Shown: positions 15,275 through 23,675 of the stretch, piece by piece | How the letters are laid out: every line of letters starts with the position of its first letter | How positions within the stretch are numbered: position 1 is the first letter of the stretch | Source: Lentisphaerae bacterium GWF2_49_21 | GTDB lineage: Bacteria; Verrucomicrobiota; Lentisphaeria; Victivallales; GWF2-50-93 | Assembly (NCBI GenBank): GCA_001804805.1 | Contig: MHBH01000018.1 | Span: 1-35,496 of the forward strand | Direction of reading: 5' to 3' | DNA length: 35,496 nucleotides | Notes under the pieces: model-generated | Told to the model about the DNA's origin: nothing | Database searches by the model: none | What the model saw: the letters and a program-made list of their open reading frames with translations, nothing else | Made by a program: the position numbers and the translations under genes

Positions 15275-16673
15275 CCCCGCGGATACCGAGCCAGCCACTG
15301 ATATTGAACTTGTCGTGTTCCATTATCTTCCTGCCAAGGTTCACAAGCTGTCCATCCTTCAGGTGCGGATGGTTCTCCGACCTGAGATGTTCGATGAAGC
15401 GCTGCCTGAGACGCAACTCGAGTTCTTTGTCGCCGACAAGATTATGTTCGTCGTACGGATCGCAGCTCTTGTCGAAGATCAGCTCAAGCCCGTCATCCGC
15501 GAAATAAAGGTATTTGTATCTGCCGTCATGGAACATGTGCTGGTTGTCAATCTGGGCATGCAGGACGTCCCTGATGGATTTTTCATCGTCCTTGAGAAGC
15601 GGCAGGAGGCTTTTCCCCGTGACATCATCAGGTGCAGCGGTCCCAATGAGTTCGCAGATGGTCGGCAGGAGATCCGCAAGCTCGACGAGTGAAGCGCATT
15701 TCCCGCCTCTTGGAGGCTTCATCGATGACGGACACCTCACGATAAGCGGTATCCTGGCGGCCGACTCAAGCAGGGTACCTTTGAAATAAGTGCCGTAGTC
15801 ACCGAGATGTTCGCCATGGTCCGTAGTATAGATGACAACTGTGTTGTCCCAGAAGTCATGTTTCATGAGCGCGCCCATCAGCCTCCCAATCTGGTGATCG
15901 AGGTTCGTGATCATGCCGTAATAGACTCCCCTCGCCTTCCTGGCCTCGCGCCCCTTCATGTAGAAATGCGAGTTGGCATATCTGATTTTTCTGATGGCAT
16001 ACGGCGTGGTCTCTTCGGAACATGCCCATCTCGGAACCACTGGCTCGGGAATGTCCTCGTTGTCGTACATGCTGTAATAAGGTTCATGGATTATGTTTTC
16101 CGGATGCGGATGCACCATGGAAGTCCAGAGGAAAAATGGCTTGGAGCGATCATGTTTTTCGATGAACTCAACGCTCTGCTGTACCGCCCAGTTCGTAGAG
16201 CAGAGCTCCGGGGGAAGCGGATCGAGCATGGGGACCATCTCGTTCCTGCCCATTCCCGTCCTGCATCCATATCCGAGTCTTTCCACGATGCGCTCAAGCG
16301 TCCTGAACGAGATCCATTCTTCAAACCCCCCGTCGAAACCGGGATCCGTATGCCAGTGCGTCTTTCCAACCAGGGCATTGCGATATCCGGCCGAACCAAG
16401 AATGCCTCCGAGGAATTTTTCGCGCGGCCTGTCGATCCTGAACGACGGACAGTATTCCGGCTTCCCGTACAGATGGGACTGGATGCCAGTGACAAGCGTC
16501 GTCCTGGCCGGTATGCAGACAGGGCAGTCGGAATAGGCGTTGCTGAACATTACGCCTTCCTCCGCGAGGATGTCCAGATGCGGAGTACGCGCGCAGGAAT
16601 GGCCGTAGCATCCGAGCGAGTCCGCCCGGTGCTGGTCCGACGTGATCAACAGTATGTTTGGTCTATCCTTCAT
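15267..16673 (-). CDS. Type I sulfatase (arylsulfatase/choline-sulfatase-like)
   Basis: An alkaline-phosphatase-fold sulfatase of about 468 residues from the chosen ATG at 16673; a start at 16709 would add 12 residues that do not look like a signal. MKDRPNILLITSDQHRADSLGCYGH gives the metal residues D12/Q13. CPVCIPARTTLVTG carries the CxPxR motif, in which C53 would be turned into formylglycine by a maturase not found here. YTTDHGEHLGD supplies the second metal site. No signal peptide is seen, so it is probably cytoplasmic and acts on small imported sulfate esters; the exact substrate cannot be told. A GntR/LacI-type regulator is transcribed divergently 143 bases away and is the obvious candidate to control it. 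Confidence 0.92.
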   Translation of the reverse strand: MKDRPNILLITSDQHRADSLGCYGHSCARTPHLDILAEEGVMFSNAYSDCPVCIPARTTLVTGIQSHLYGKPEYCPSFRIDRPREKFLGGILGSAGYRNALVGKTHWHTDPGFDGGFEEWISFRTLERIVERLGYGCRTGMGRNEMVPMLDPLPPELCSTNWAVQQSVEFIEKHDRSKPFFLWTSMVHPHPENIIHEPYYSMYDNEDIPEPVVPRWACSEETTPYAIRKIRYANSHFYMKGREARKARGVYYGMITNLDHQIGRLMGALMKHDFWDNTVVIYTTDHGEHLGDYGTYFKGTLLESAARIPLIVRCPSSMKPPRGGKCASLVELADLLPTICELIGTAAPDDVTGKSLLPLLKDDEKSIRDVLHAQIDNQHMFHDGRYKYLYFADDGLELIFDKSCDPYDEHNLVGDKELELRLRQRFIEHLRSENHPHLKDGQLVNLGRKIMEHDKFNISGWLGIRGAG

Positions 16674-16679
16674 ACTCTT

Positions 16680-16711
16680 AATATAACCGACCCCATGCAA
16701 TATTTGCAAAT
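16680..16711 (-). promoter_or_regulatory. Sulfatase promoter with ATTTGCAAAT palindrome
   Basis: On the minus strand TTGCAA and TATATT are 18 bases apart, and the -35 lies inside a perfect 10-base palindrome, ATTTGCAAAT (16702-16711). The -10 is only 6 bases before the ATG, which would give a nearly leaderless message. The palindrome is a candidate operator for the divergent regulator. Confidence 0.35.
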
Positions 16712-16733
16712 TGAAATATTTTTAATTGGAATA

Positions 16734-16761
16734 TTGACTTTTCAGGAGCTTGGATTATATT
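16734..16761 (+). promoter_or_regulatory. Promoter of the GntR/LacI-type regulator
   Basis: TTGACT and TATATT are separated by 16 bases. Transcription would start near 16768, leaving about 50 bases before the ATG at 16817. This argues against the TTG at 16760 as the true start. Confidence 0.5.
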
Positions 16762-16816
16762 GGGGACAAGTTGGTTACAGGCTAAACACACGAAGGGACA
16801 AATCAGTAAGATTGCC

Positions 16817-17887
16817 ATGCAGGAAAGAATCCCCCTCAACAAGCGCATATACGGCAAGCTCAGGGACGAGATATCACGCAAGAAGTTCTCGCCGGGCAGT
16901 CTCCTGCCGGGCGAAAAGAAACTCTCCGACCACTTCGGCGTCAGCAGGAAAACCATCCGCCACGCCTTGAACCTCCTCGAAAAAGAGAAGATCGCCATAC
17001 CTGTCAACGGTCTCGGCTGGAAGATATGCGGACAGCCCCAGAAGGGACTGAAGCCCGTTGCCGTAATCAACTACTACAGGGATTTCAGTGCCGACTTCGC
17101 GCAGGCCATATATTCGTTCATGAAGGCCAACGGACTCAAGGTCCGATTCTATTATCCCATAAGCGAGGACTGCGACCTCGACGAGATCCTTTCACCGGAA
17201 AACTACAGCGGACTGATATATCTTTCATGCAACCCCGTCCCGAAATACCACGTCAGGACCGCCAAGCAGCATCATCTTCCGATAGTCTGCGCAGGCCTGA
17301 ATTCCGAGCAACCATACGACACGGTCTCCTCGGACAATCTCGCGGCCATCAACATCCTTGTAAACAATCTCATCTACACTGGCCACAAGAACATACTCTT
17401 CGTAGGCACAAAGATCATGGACCCGGCATTCTCGATACGCCACAAGACCTATTTCAACTCGATAAAAAGACATTTGATGAAGCCAAACTCCCTGATAATA
17501 GATGAAAACTACCTTACGCCGGCTTCAGCCGAAAAACTCCTCCATGAATGCACCAGGAAGAATAGGCGGATCGATGCGGTGATAGCTGTGACAGCGCGAA
17601 TCGCAAAGGATATCCTCACACTCTTCCATGAAAACAAGATCAAGGTCCCGAATGAGATCTCCCTTACCAGTGTCGGCAGTCCTATTGATCCGGGCGAGCT
17701 TTCCCACTTCGGACTTAGTTCAATCACGGGTGTCGTACATCCCTGGAAGGAAATAGGCAGGAGGACCGCTGAGAGGATACTTGCACGGGTCAAGGGCGAC
17801 ACTTCACCTTCAGGAATGGAACTTGTCAAACCCCTGCTCACGAAAAGCGATTCCATCAGGAGCAGGATCGGCACGATGAAGTTCTAA
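16817..17887 (+). CDS. GntR-type DNA-binding, LacI-type sugar-binding regulator
   Basis: 356 residues from the ATG at 16817. An N-terminal GntR winged helix (about 5-65, PGSLLPGEKKLSDHFGVSRKTIRHALNLLEKE) is joined to a periplasmic-binding-protein-like domain of the LacI family (about 75-350; DTVSSDNLAAINILVNNLIYTGHKNILFVG and DAVIAVTARIAKDILTLF). This is the AraR-like arrangement common in sugar regulators. The ligand is probably a sugar or its sulfate, though the sequence does not say which. Position and divergence suggest that it controls the sulfatase and perhaps itself. The start was chosen because the promoter at 16734-16761 overlaps the earlier TTG. It converges with the SRAP gene 17 bases downstream. 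Confidence 0.9.
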   Translation: MQERIPLNKRIYGKLRDEISRKKFSPGSLLPGEKKLSDHFGVSRKTIRHALNLLEKEKIAIPVNGLGWKICGQPQKGLKPVAVINYYRDFSADFAQAIYSFMKANGLKVRFYYPISEDCDLDEILSPENYSGLIYLSCNPVPKYHVRTAKQHHLPIVCAGLNSEQPYDTVSSDNLAAINILVNNLIYTGHKNILFVGTKIMDPAFSIRHKTYFNSIKRHLMKPNSLIIDENYLTPASAEKLLHECTRKNRRIDAVIAVTARIAKDILTLFHENKIKVPNEISLTSVGSPIDPGELSHFGLSSITGVVHPWKEIGRRTAERILARVKGDTSPSGMELVKPLLTKSDSIRSRIGTMKF

Positions 17888-17904
17888 CGGTCGTATCCAT
17901 CCAT

Positions 17905-18597
17905 TCAAAACAGTTCGCCCTGCTCAGGAACTTCAATCTTCTCAATGCAGTCAGGCGCATCATATCTGGACGAATTCACGTTCATGGAGACATGATGGAA
18001 TTCAAGAGGCCCCTTGTGGTCCGCGAACTCATCCTCGGGATTCACCGGGAAATATCTGCCGTCGATCCACTTGTCCACCTTGTCCTGCGCAACAACAAAC
18101 GGCATCCTGTCATGGATGTCCGCCAGATTCCTCCTGGGATTTTTCGTGATGACCGTAAAGCAGAGCGCTCCTCCGGGGGATTCTTCCGTCCAGAGTCCAC
18201 CCAGCGGCATGATCTGCATGCCCGGGGAATGGATCAGGAAAGGCACGCTCTTGCCGTTCTCCTTCTTCCATTCATAATACCCGTTGCACAGGACGGCGCA
18301 TCTTTGGGAGCGCATGAGCTGGCTGAACGTCCTTTTCTGGAGGATCGTCTCTATCCTGGCATTGTATGATACGACGTCATGGTCCTTTTCCTTCACATTG
18401 AAGACTGCGGGCAGGCCCCATTTCATCAACGAGAGGGAGATGACGCCATTCTGGGTGAACACCACAGGCAGTTTCTGTCCGGGGGAGACGTTATATGAAA
18501 TCCTGAATTCGGAAATGTTTATCAGAACTTTGATCTTTTCGCCCCACCACTTGATTATTTCCTCGAGGGGCTTGGCCTGTACGCACCTGCAGCACAT
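17905..18597 (-). CDS. SRAP-domain protein (YedK/HMCES family)
   Basis: A 230-residue SOS-response-associated peptidase-fold protein, which forms covalent links to abasic sites in single-stranded DNA. Key residues are present: C2, exposed after loss of the first Met (MCCRC; most relatives read MCGRY), N79 in YNARIET, E109 in GYYEWK and H162 in ADIHDRMP. The N-terminal cysteine fixes the start, since family members must begin Met-Cys. AAAGGA stands about 10 bases upstream, inside the loop of an 11-bp AT stem that also covers the start codon. It diverges from pyrD. Extra cysteines at 3 and 5 are unusual. Confidence 0.93.
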   Translation of the reverse strand: MCCRCVQAKPLEEIIKWWGEKIKVLINISEFRISYNVSPGQKLPVVFTQNGVISLSLMKWGLPAVFNVKEKDHDVVSYNARIETILQKRTFSQLMRSQRCAVLCNGYYEWKKENGKSVPFLIHSPGMQIMPLGGLWTEESPGGALCFTVITKNPRRNLADIHDRMPFVVAQDKVDKWIDGRYFPVNPEDEFADHKGPLEFHHVSMNVNSSRYDAPDCIEKIEVPEQGELF

Positions 18598-18627
18598 ATA
18601 AAATTTTTCCTTTGGTAAAATTTTATA
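18597..18627 (-). promoter_or_regulatory. AT hairpin holding the SRAP ribosome site and start
   Basis: TATAAAATTTT and its complement form an 11-bp stem around a 9-base loop, ACCAAAGGA, in the leader. The ribosome site is in the loop and the first base of the AUG is in the stem. An all-A/T stem of this shape could melt with temperature; this is only a structural inference. Confidence 0.35.
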
Positions 18628-18724
18628 ACTAATCGTCCTGGGTATAATTTACCATGCAAACAGTCATTTGAAAGTCAAAATTATAAGTGTATCGTAAGCT
18701 TTCCAGTGAAAAGGAATTTGCCCA

Positions 18725-19645
18725 ATGGCCGATTTAAAGACAGACCTCGGGAAACTGAAACTGAAGAATCCGGTGATGACCGCATCCGGCACCTTCGGGT
18801 ATGGCGGTGAATATACCGAATACTTCGACATCTCGAGACTTGGCGCAGTTGTCGTCAAAGGTATCTCCTCATTCCCATGGGAAGGCAATCCTACGCCAAG
18901 AGTCGCAGAAACCGCCAGCGGAATGCTCAACGCCATCGGCCTCCATAATCCCGGCGTCAAAAAATTCCTCCACGCTCCAGAATACATGCCATTCCTCAGG
19001 AAGAGCGGTGCAACTGTCATCGTCAACATCTGGGGGCGCTCCATAGATGAATACTGCGATGTCACTGCAAGACTCGAAGCTGAAAAAGACGGCATCGCCG
19101 CGCTTGAAATAAACATCTCATGCCCGAACATAAAAGCCGGCGGAATCGCATTCGGTACCGACTTGAAACTCCTGGCGAAAGTAATTTCGGAAGTCAGGAA
19201 GCAGACAAGCCTCCCCCTCATCACGAAGCTGAGCCCGAACGTCTCCAATATTGCGGAATTCGCAAAAGCCGCGGAAGATTCCGGGACCGACATCATCTCC
19301 CTTATCAACACTCTTCCGGGAATGGCGATCGACATCGAGACGCGTAAGCCCAAAATCGCAAACGTCAAGGGCGGACTCAGCGGTCCGGCAATCAAGCCCG
19401 TTGCGGTACGGATGGTCTATGACGCATCCAAGGCCGTGAAGATTCCAATAATCGGGATGGGCGGAATTGTCACCGCTGCAGACGCAATTGAATTCTTCCT
19501 CGCCGGCGCAAAAGCCATAGCCGTGGGAACTGCGATCTTCGCAGATCCGATGGCGCCCATAAAAGTCATCGACGGGATCAACGAGTATCTCGACAAGCAC
19601 AAATGCAAAAGCGTGAAGGATATTGTAGGAAAGATAGTGATTTGA
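18725..19645 (+). CDS. pyrD: Dihydroorotate dehydrogenase, class 1B catalytic subunit
   Basis: A 306-residue TIM-barrel flavoenzyme of pyrimidine synthesis that oxidises dihydroorotate to orotate. The start matches class 1 enzymes (LGKLKLKNPVMTASGTFGYG), and the catalytic base is C133 in EINISCPNIKAGG, as in class 1 rather than the membrane class 2 with serine. FMN-binding glycine motifs lie toward the end (IPIIGMGGIVTAADAIEFFLAGAKAIAVGTA). Length is typical of the 1B catalytic subunit, which normally works with a PyrK electron-transfer partner; no pyrK is in this window. AAAAGGAA lies 8 bases upstream. A tandem 14-base repeat begins at the stop codon. TATAAT at 18643-18648 may belong to its promoter. 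Confidence 0.93.
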   Translation: MADLKTDLGKLKLKNPVMTASGTFGYGGEYTEYFDISRLGAVVVKGISSFPWEGNPTPRVAETASGMLNAIGLHNPGVKKFLHAPEYMPFLRKSGATVIVNIWGRSIDEYCDVTARLEAEKDGIAALEINISCPNIKAGGIAFGTDLKLLAKVISEVRKQTSLPLITKLSPNVSNIAEFAKAAEDSGTDIISLINTLPGMAIDIETRKPKIANVKGGLSGPAIKPVAVRMVYDASKAVKIPIIGMGGIVTAADAIEFFLAGAKAIAVGTAIFADPMAPIKVIDGINEYLDKHKCKSVKDIVGKIVI

Positions 19646-19683
19646 TACTGGATGCTTGATATTCGATACTTGATACTGGAAAT
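19642..19683. repeat. Three tandem 14-nt units overlapping the pyrD stop
   Basis: TTGATACTGGATGC, TTGATATTCGATAC and TTGATACTGGAAAT follow each other directly. The first contains the pyrD TGA. Similar 14-base-period text occurs in the coding region at about 29717-29748. Confidence 0.6.
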
Positions 19684-19767
19684 TTGGGAATCCATCAGGA
19701 GCGCCGGCACGTGTCCCGTAAGCCCCGCCGAATGACGGGGTCGAATGACTGGGATCCTGCCGACAAT

Positions 19768-19847
19768 AATGTAACACAGGCATCTTGCCTGTGTCTTTAC
19801 TTTTTGTTCTTTATTCTCAATCACAGGCAAGATGACTGTGCTACATT
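19768..19847. repeat. REPIN-like nested inverted repeat (80 nt)
   Basis: The arms at 19768-19793 and 19822-19847 match inverted in 24 of 26 bases. The left arm folds as CACAGGCA-tct-TGCCTGTG, and a GTAG/GTAA word stands at the foot of each arm. It lies just after pyrD and just before the stop of the convergent kinase gene. Confidence 0.7.
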
Positions 19848-19859
19848 GAAAAAACCAAT

Positions 19860-22064
19860 TCAATCCTTCAGAAGCTGTTTCAAGTCGATCTCCTCGACGT
19901 AGTACCAACTCAGGGTCTTCACAGGGGCATAGCAGATCAGCCGTTTCCGGCCTTTGATTTCAACCTCGAACTGTCCAGCTTCGCTTTTTTTAATCCGCCC
20001 TGATATCTGTGGATATGGGAACTTGTCGAACTTGACCGTAGAAAAGTCCTTCTCGGCTTTCTTCACCTGCTCTTCGTTGAGCTTCGAACTCAGGAACACC
20101 TGCCCTTCGCCGTCAATCAGATATCTCCCGGTCACGAAGACGTCCCTGTCCTTGCCGGAGGCCATGAGCCTCAGCACATGGTTGAACGTCATGTCGAGGG
20201 ATGCTACGCCGCAGAGGCGCTTTCGACTGTCAAAGATCGCCTTGGATGCCGACATGACGATGCCAAGCCCGTCGGTGTCGACATAGGGCGCACTCCAGTT
20301 CACTTCGCTGTTTCCGATTGCAGCCTTGTACCATGGACGGGTTCTCGGATCATATTCTTCAGTGGTCGGGCCGTTTCCCGGATAGCCAAGCATGACTCCT
20401 GCTTCGAGTCCGACATATATCCATACGATCGGCAGACCATCCTGCAGCGCCCTCGCCTTGATCTCGGATGTTCCAATCGACCGATATTCCATTGATTCTG
20501 CAGTCATATATGCGAGCAGGTCGCACATGATCGGATTCAACGCCTGGATCTGGGGCTTGACGCTTTCGAGGGACACTCCCGGAGCCAGCTTGTATTTTGC
20601 CGTTTCAAAACTCACTCTCTGTTTGTAGAATGGTGACATCGTCGTGCCCGCAGGAGGATTTATCCTCTCATTGAACATGTTGCTTTCCGCTATCCTGTCC
20701 ATGTCTCCACCTACCGTTCCCTGCGCGAGGACGATCCTGTATGCAAAACGCTGGAGCGTGTTCGCTACCTGCAGGAAATGACGGTCGATGCTGTGCGCCT
20801 GGTCGGATATGGCGCCATGCAGTTCAACAAGCTTCAGCTCGCGCTTCTTGGAATCAACAATGGCCTGATTCTGCCTGACAAGGCTGAAAATTGTCATCCC
20901 GGCCAATACCAGCAGGACAACCAGTACGACTGACGCAGTAAGCATCCTGTGCTTGTAAAGCTTGCGGAATGTCCTGCGCATGAAATCATCAGGCATCGCA
21001 ATAGTCTCTTCGCCACGCAGGAAACGGCGGATGTCGTCAGCAAGGGCGCTGACCGAAACATATCTTACCGCAGGATTCAGCGCTGTCGCCTTCATGATGA
21101 TCGCCTTCAGGTCATCGGGGATCTTGTACTGCGGGAAATAATGTTCGAGAGTCTCTAGTTTTCCCTCACATGCCTTTGCCATGACCTCAGTGAGAGTTTT
21201 CCCTGTCAGCGCATGTTTCAGAGTCGCGAGTTCAAACAGCATGATTCCAAGCGCATACTGGTCGCTTGCAGGGCCGTAGGCCTGTGTCTGCGCCACCTCG
21301 GGAGCAATGTATCCGGGCGTCCCGCAGATGCCGTTTGCATCCGGAAAATTCTTCCCGTCCTCGGAAAGGACCTTCGCGATCCCCCAGTCCATGACATACA
21401 CTTCATGGAACTGTCCGACCATCACGTTCTCCGGCTTGAGGTCGCGGTGGATGACGTTCTTGTTGTGCGCATAGCTGACCGCATCGCAGACCTTGATAAA
21501 ATTTTCCAGGCGTTCCTTGAGTGATTCGCCCTCCATGTCCTCTGTCCGGGCACCCTTTTTATGCTTGCAGTCTAAAATCGTATCTTCGATGATGTCGTCG
21601 AGAGTCTTGCCGTGGATGAGCTTCATTGCGATGTGGATGCGGTCCTCGTCATCGCCATTCACCTCGTAGAGGGGGATGATTGAAGGATGATCGAGCTGGG
21701 CTGTCACTTTCGCCTCTGCGATGAAATTGGCGATGACCTCGTGGTTATTGACATGCTCGCGTTTCAAAGACTTGATGGCGACATAGCGTTTGAGGAGGAG
21801 GTCCATGGCGGTCTTGATCTCCCCCTGCCCTCCTTCCGCGAACTTCTCGATTATCTCATAGCGGTCATATAGTTCGGTCAGACTTTCCAGCTCTGCGAGG
21901 TCAAGCTTGATCTTTTCGGGTGTCACATGGGTGGTCGCTGCCTGGATGGTGAGGAACTTGGTCGTGGGCCTGGAAAAATTTTTCTCTCCGGAAACAGGAT
22001 CGGCTCCGGAGGAAATCCCGGGATCGGTTTTCGGCGGAATTGCGATTGTATTTTTCCTTTCCAT
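19860..22064 (-). CDS. Membrane Ser/Thr protein kinase with extracytoplasmic Cache sensor
   Basis: A 734-residue fusion. An unstructured start of about 65 residues is followed by a PknB-type kinase domain (about 69-350) with VAIK lysine K98, catalytic D208 in HRDLKPEN, DWG (226-228, replacing DFG, as is often seen in PVC kinases) and APE at 254-256. A membrane helix lies at 376-396. The remainder is an outside dCache-like sensor ending in the family pattern YPGNGP, YDPRTRPWYKAA, SAPYVDTDG and GVASLDMTF. Kinase inside and ligand-binding Cache outside reverse the usual Cache-kinase order and suggest direct control of Ser/Thr phosphorylation by a small outside molecule. AGAGA is the only ribosome-site-like word. 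It diverges from the UroD-like gene, 76 bases away. Confidence 0.92.
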   Translation of the reverse strand: MERKNTIAIPPKTDPGISSGADPVSGEKNFSRPTTKFLTIQAATTHVTPEKIKLDLAELESLTELYDRYEIIEKFAEGGQGEIKTAMDLLLKRYVAIKSLKREHVNNHEVIANFIAEAKVTAQLDHPSIIPLYEVNGDDEDRIHIAMKLIHGKTLDDIIEDTILDCKHKKGARTEDMEGESLKERLENFIKVCDAVSYAHNKNVIHRDLKPENVMVGQFHEVYVMDWGIAKVLSEDGKNFPDANGICGTPGYIAPEVAQTQAYGPASDQYALGIMLFELATLKHALTGKTLTEVMAKACEGKLETLEHYFPQYKIPDDLKAIIMKATALNPAVRYVSVSALADDIRRFLRGEETIAMPDDFMRRTFRKLYKHRMLTASVVLVVLLVLAGMTIFSLVRQNQAIVDSKKRELKLVELHGAISDQAHSIDRHFLQVANTLQRFAYRIVLAQGTVGGDMDRIAESNMFNERINPPAGTTMSPFYKQRVSFETAKYKLAPGVSLESVKPQIQALNPIMCDLLAYMTAESMEYRSIGTSEIKARALQDGLPIVWIYVGLEAGVMLGYPGNGPTTEEYDPRTRPWYKAAIGNSEVNWSAPYVDTDGLGIVMSASKAIFDSRKRLCGVASLDMTFNHVLRLMASGKDRDVFVTGRYLIDGEGQVFLSSKLNEEQVKKAEKDFSTVKFDKFPYPQISGRIKKSEAGQFEVEIKGRKRLICYAPVKTLSWYYVEEIDLKQLLKD

Positions 22065-22140
22065 GTGTCTCTAATTTATATCATGTTCAAAGCATTGACA
22101 ATATCTTGCTTTGTTTTAGTTTATAAACAAGGAGGTTCCA

Positions 22141-23274
22141 ATGACAAGACGCGAAAGACTTATGGCGACATTGAACGGGGCCCCTGTCGACAGGCCGCCG
22201 GTCTCATTCTACGAACTCAACGGCGTTGATGAAAATCCGAATGACAAAGATCCCTTCAACATTTATTCCCATCCGTCATGGAAGCCCCTAATCGACCTGA
22301 CAATGGAGAAAACCGACAGGATTGTCAGGAGACACCCGCAAATCAAAGATTCCACTCCCAATCCGATCGACAATCTTACGAAACGCGAAACCTACTACAA
22401 GGACGGCAGCAGATACGTTGAAACTTCCATAAAGGCCGGCAAACGCACGCTTAAGTCCCTGACCCGGCACGATCCGGACGTCAACACAACATGGACTCTT
22501 GAACATCTCATCAAGGACATAGACGATCTCAAGGCGTATCTTGATATTCCACCGGAAATCTTCTCCGGCACAGTCGATGTCGAAGATGTAATAAAAACTG
22601 AAAAACTGCTGGGGGACACCGGGATTGTAATGCTCGACACAGGAGATCCGTTATGCTCTGCGGCTTCTCTTTTTGACATGGCTGACTACACTGTCACCGC
22701 ATTGACCGAGCAAGAGCTCTTCCATAAGCTGCTGCAGCGTTTCGCCACCTATCTCCATGCGAGGACCGAAGCAGTCGCGAAAGCAGTTCCCGGACGTCTC
22801 TGGCGGATCTACGGACCGGAATATGCTTCAGCACCATATCTGCCTCCAGACCTCTTCAATGATTATGTGGTCGCCTATGACAAACCGATGGTCTATTCAA
22901 TCCATAAACACGGAGGGTTTGCAAGAATCCATTCGCATGGCAACCTGAAGAACATCCTCGACCTTATCGTTGAAACAGGCGCCATGGGCCTTGACCCGAT
23001 CGAGCCGCCCGGACAAGGCGATGTCGAACTTGAATACGTCAGGAAGAATTATGGAAAACAACTTGTCCTCTTCGGAAATCTCGAGATCAGCGACATTGAA
23101 ACGATGCCGACGAACCTCTTCGAGAAGAAAATAGATAAGGCGCTGATGGAAGGAACTGCAGGTGAAGGAAGAGGATTCGTCCTGATGCCGTCGGCCTGTC
23201 CATACGGTCGTGTTCTCTCCGAACTGACACTCAGGAATTACGAGAAGACAATTGAACTTGTGGAGGCGTATTAA
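22141..23274 (+). CDS. Uroporphyrinogen decarboxylase-like (URO-D fold) methyltransferase
   Basis: A 377-residue URO-D-fold protein. It starts MTRRERLMATLNGAPVDRPPV, the common opening of the MtaA/HemE-like group. RIHSHGNLKNILDLI carries H264-x-H266, where corrinoid methyltransferases usually have a zinc-binding HxC; the following GAMGLDPIEPPGQGD is typical of the family. It is too divergent for haem synthesis, and HemE hallmarks are not seen. Many members act as methyltransferases to or from corrinoid proteins or small methylated molecules; the substrate is unknown. A strong AAGGAGG lies 5 bases before the ATG, and TTGACA stands at 22095-22100. A REPIN-like element begins 4 bases after the stop. 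It is likely monocistronic and diverges from the Cache kinase. Confidence 0.88.
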   Translation: MTRRERLMATLNGAPVDRPPVSFYELNGVDENPNDKDPFNIYSHPSWKPLIDLTMEKTDRIVRRHPQIKDSTPNPIDNLTKRETYYKDGSRYVETSIKAGKRTLKSLTRHDPDVNTTWTLEHLIKDIDDLKAYLDIPPEIFSGTVDVEDVIKTEKLLGDTGIVMLDTGDPLCSAASLFDMADYTVTALTEQELFHKLLQRFATYLHARTEAVAKAVPGRLWRIYGPEYASAPYLPPDLFNDYVVAYDKPMVYSIHKHGGFARIHSHGNLKNILDLIVETGAMGLDPIEPPGQGDVELEYVRKNYGKQLVLFGNLEISDIETMPTNLFEKKIDKALMEGTAGEGRGFVLMPSACPYGRVLSELTLRNYEKTIELVEAY

Positions 23275-23278
23275 GTCA

Positions 23279-23359
23279 GTAGGTACGGCCTTTAGGCTGT
23301 ACCATTCTTAACTCTTAAAAAATTACAAAATGCTGGTACAGGCTAAAGCCCGTACCTAC
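23279..23359. repeat. REPIN-like nested inverted repeat (81 nt)
   Basis: Arms 23279-23304 and 23334-23359 match inverted in 24 of 26 bases and start with GTAG. Left stem GCCT/AGGC becomes GGCT/AGCC in the other arm, so both changes keep the pair. It sits directly behind the UroD-like stop codon. Confidence 0.75.
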
Positions 23360-23409
23360 CTCATCCCCGTCCATCTCGGTTGTTGCTTTTACCCCCTTTT
23401 CCCGAAGTC

Positions 23410-23427
23410 TATGCCACATGTGGCATA
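23410..23427. promoter_or_regulatory. Perfect 18-bp palindrome TATGCCACATGTGGCATA
   Basis: An exact palindrome. Its right half plus one base, ACATGTGGCATAA, recurs as a 13-base direct repeat at 23640-23652, just upstream of the small zinc-ribbon gene and overlapping CATAAT, a possible -10. This looks like a full and a half operator, or element boundaries. Confidence 0.45.
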
Positions 23428-23675
23428 ACTGTATAATGACCTTGCCTTGGGTTAAAATAATTGAATCTTGAATTTGCCACAAGGCCGTTGTAAATTACTT
23501 AATAATGAGGAAGATAACAATAAATGGATTTGATAAAAACAATCTATTCCGGGGTTTCCAAGATTCATTCATACGTATCACTTAAGCAACGAAATATCGT
23601 CAAAACCGCTGTTTCAGCGTAATTGAATATAGTTTTCCAACATGTGGCATAATAATATTAAGTATAGGAGATAAA

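Larger units (their letters stand above)
23275..23675. other. Gap with REPIN-like repeat and an 18-bp palindrome
   Basis: No gene seen. It holds the repeat at 23279-23359, the palindrome at 23410-23427 and AT-rich DNA that includes the leader of the small zinc-ribbon gene. Confidence 0.7.

Noticed and set aside
15807-16970. A 387-codon plus-strand frame across the sulfatase
   Set aside because: It is the mirror of the sulfatase coding strand and also overlaps the regulator; no domain is recognisable.
19723-19740. A terminator CCCCG-ccgaatga-CGGGG after pyrD
   Set aside because: The stem is only 5 bp, with no U-tract, and lies among repeats; too weak to claim.
22141-23274. True uroporphyrinogen decarboxylase (HemE)
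   Set aside because: The start and the HSHG region fit the non-haem URO-D relatives, and no other haem genes are near.
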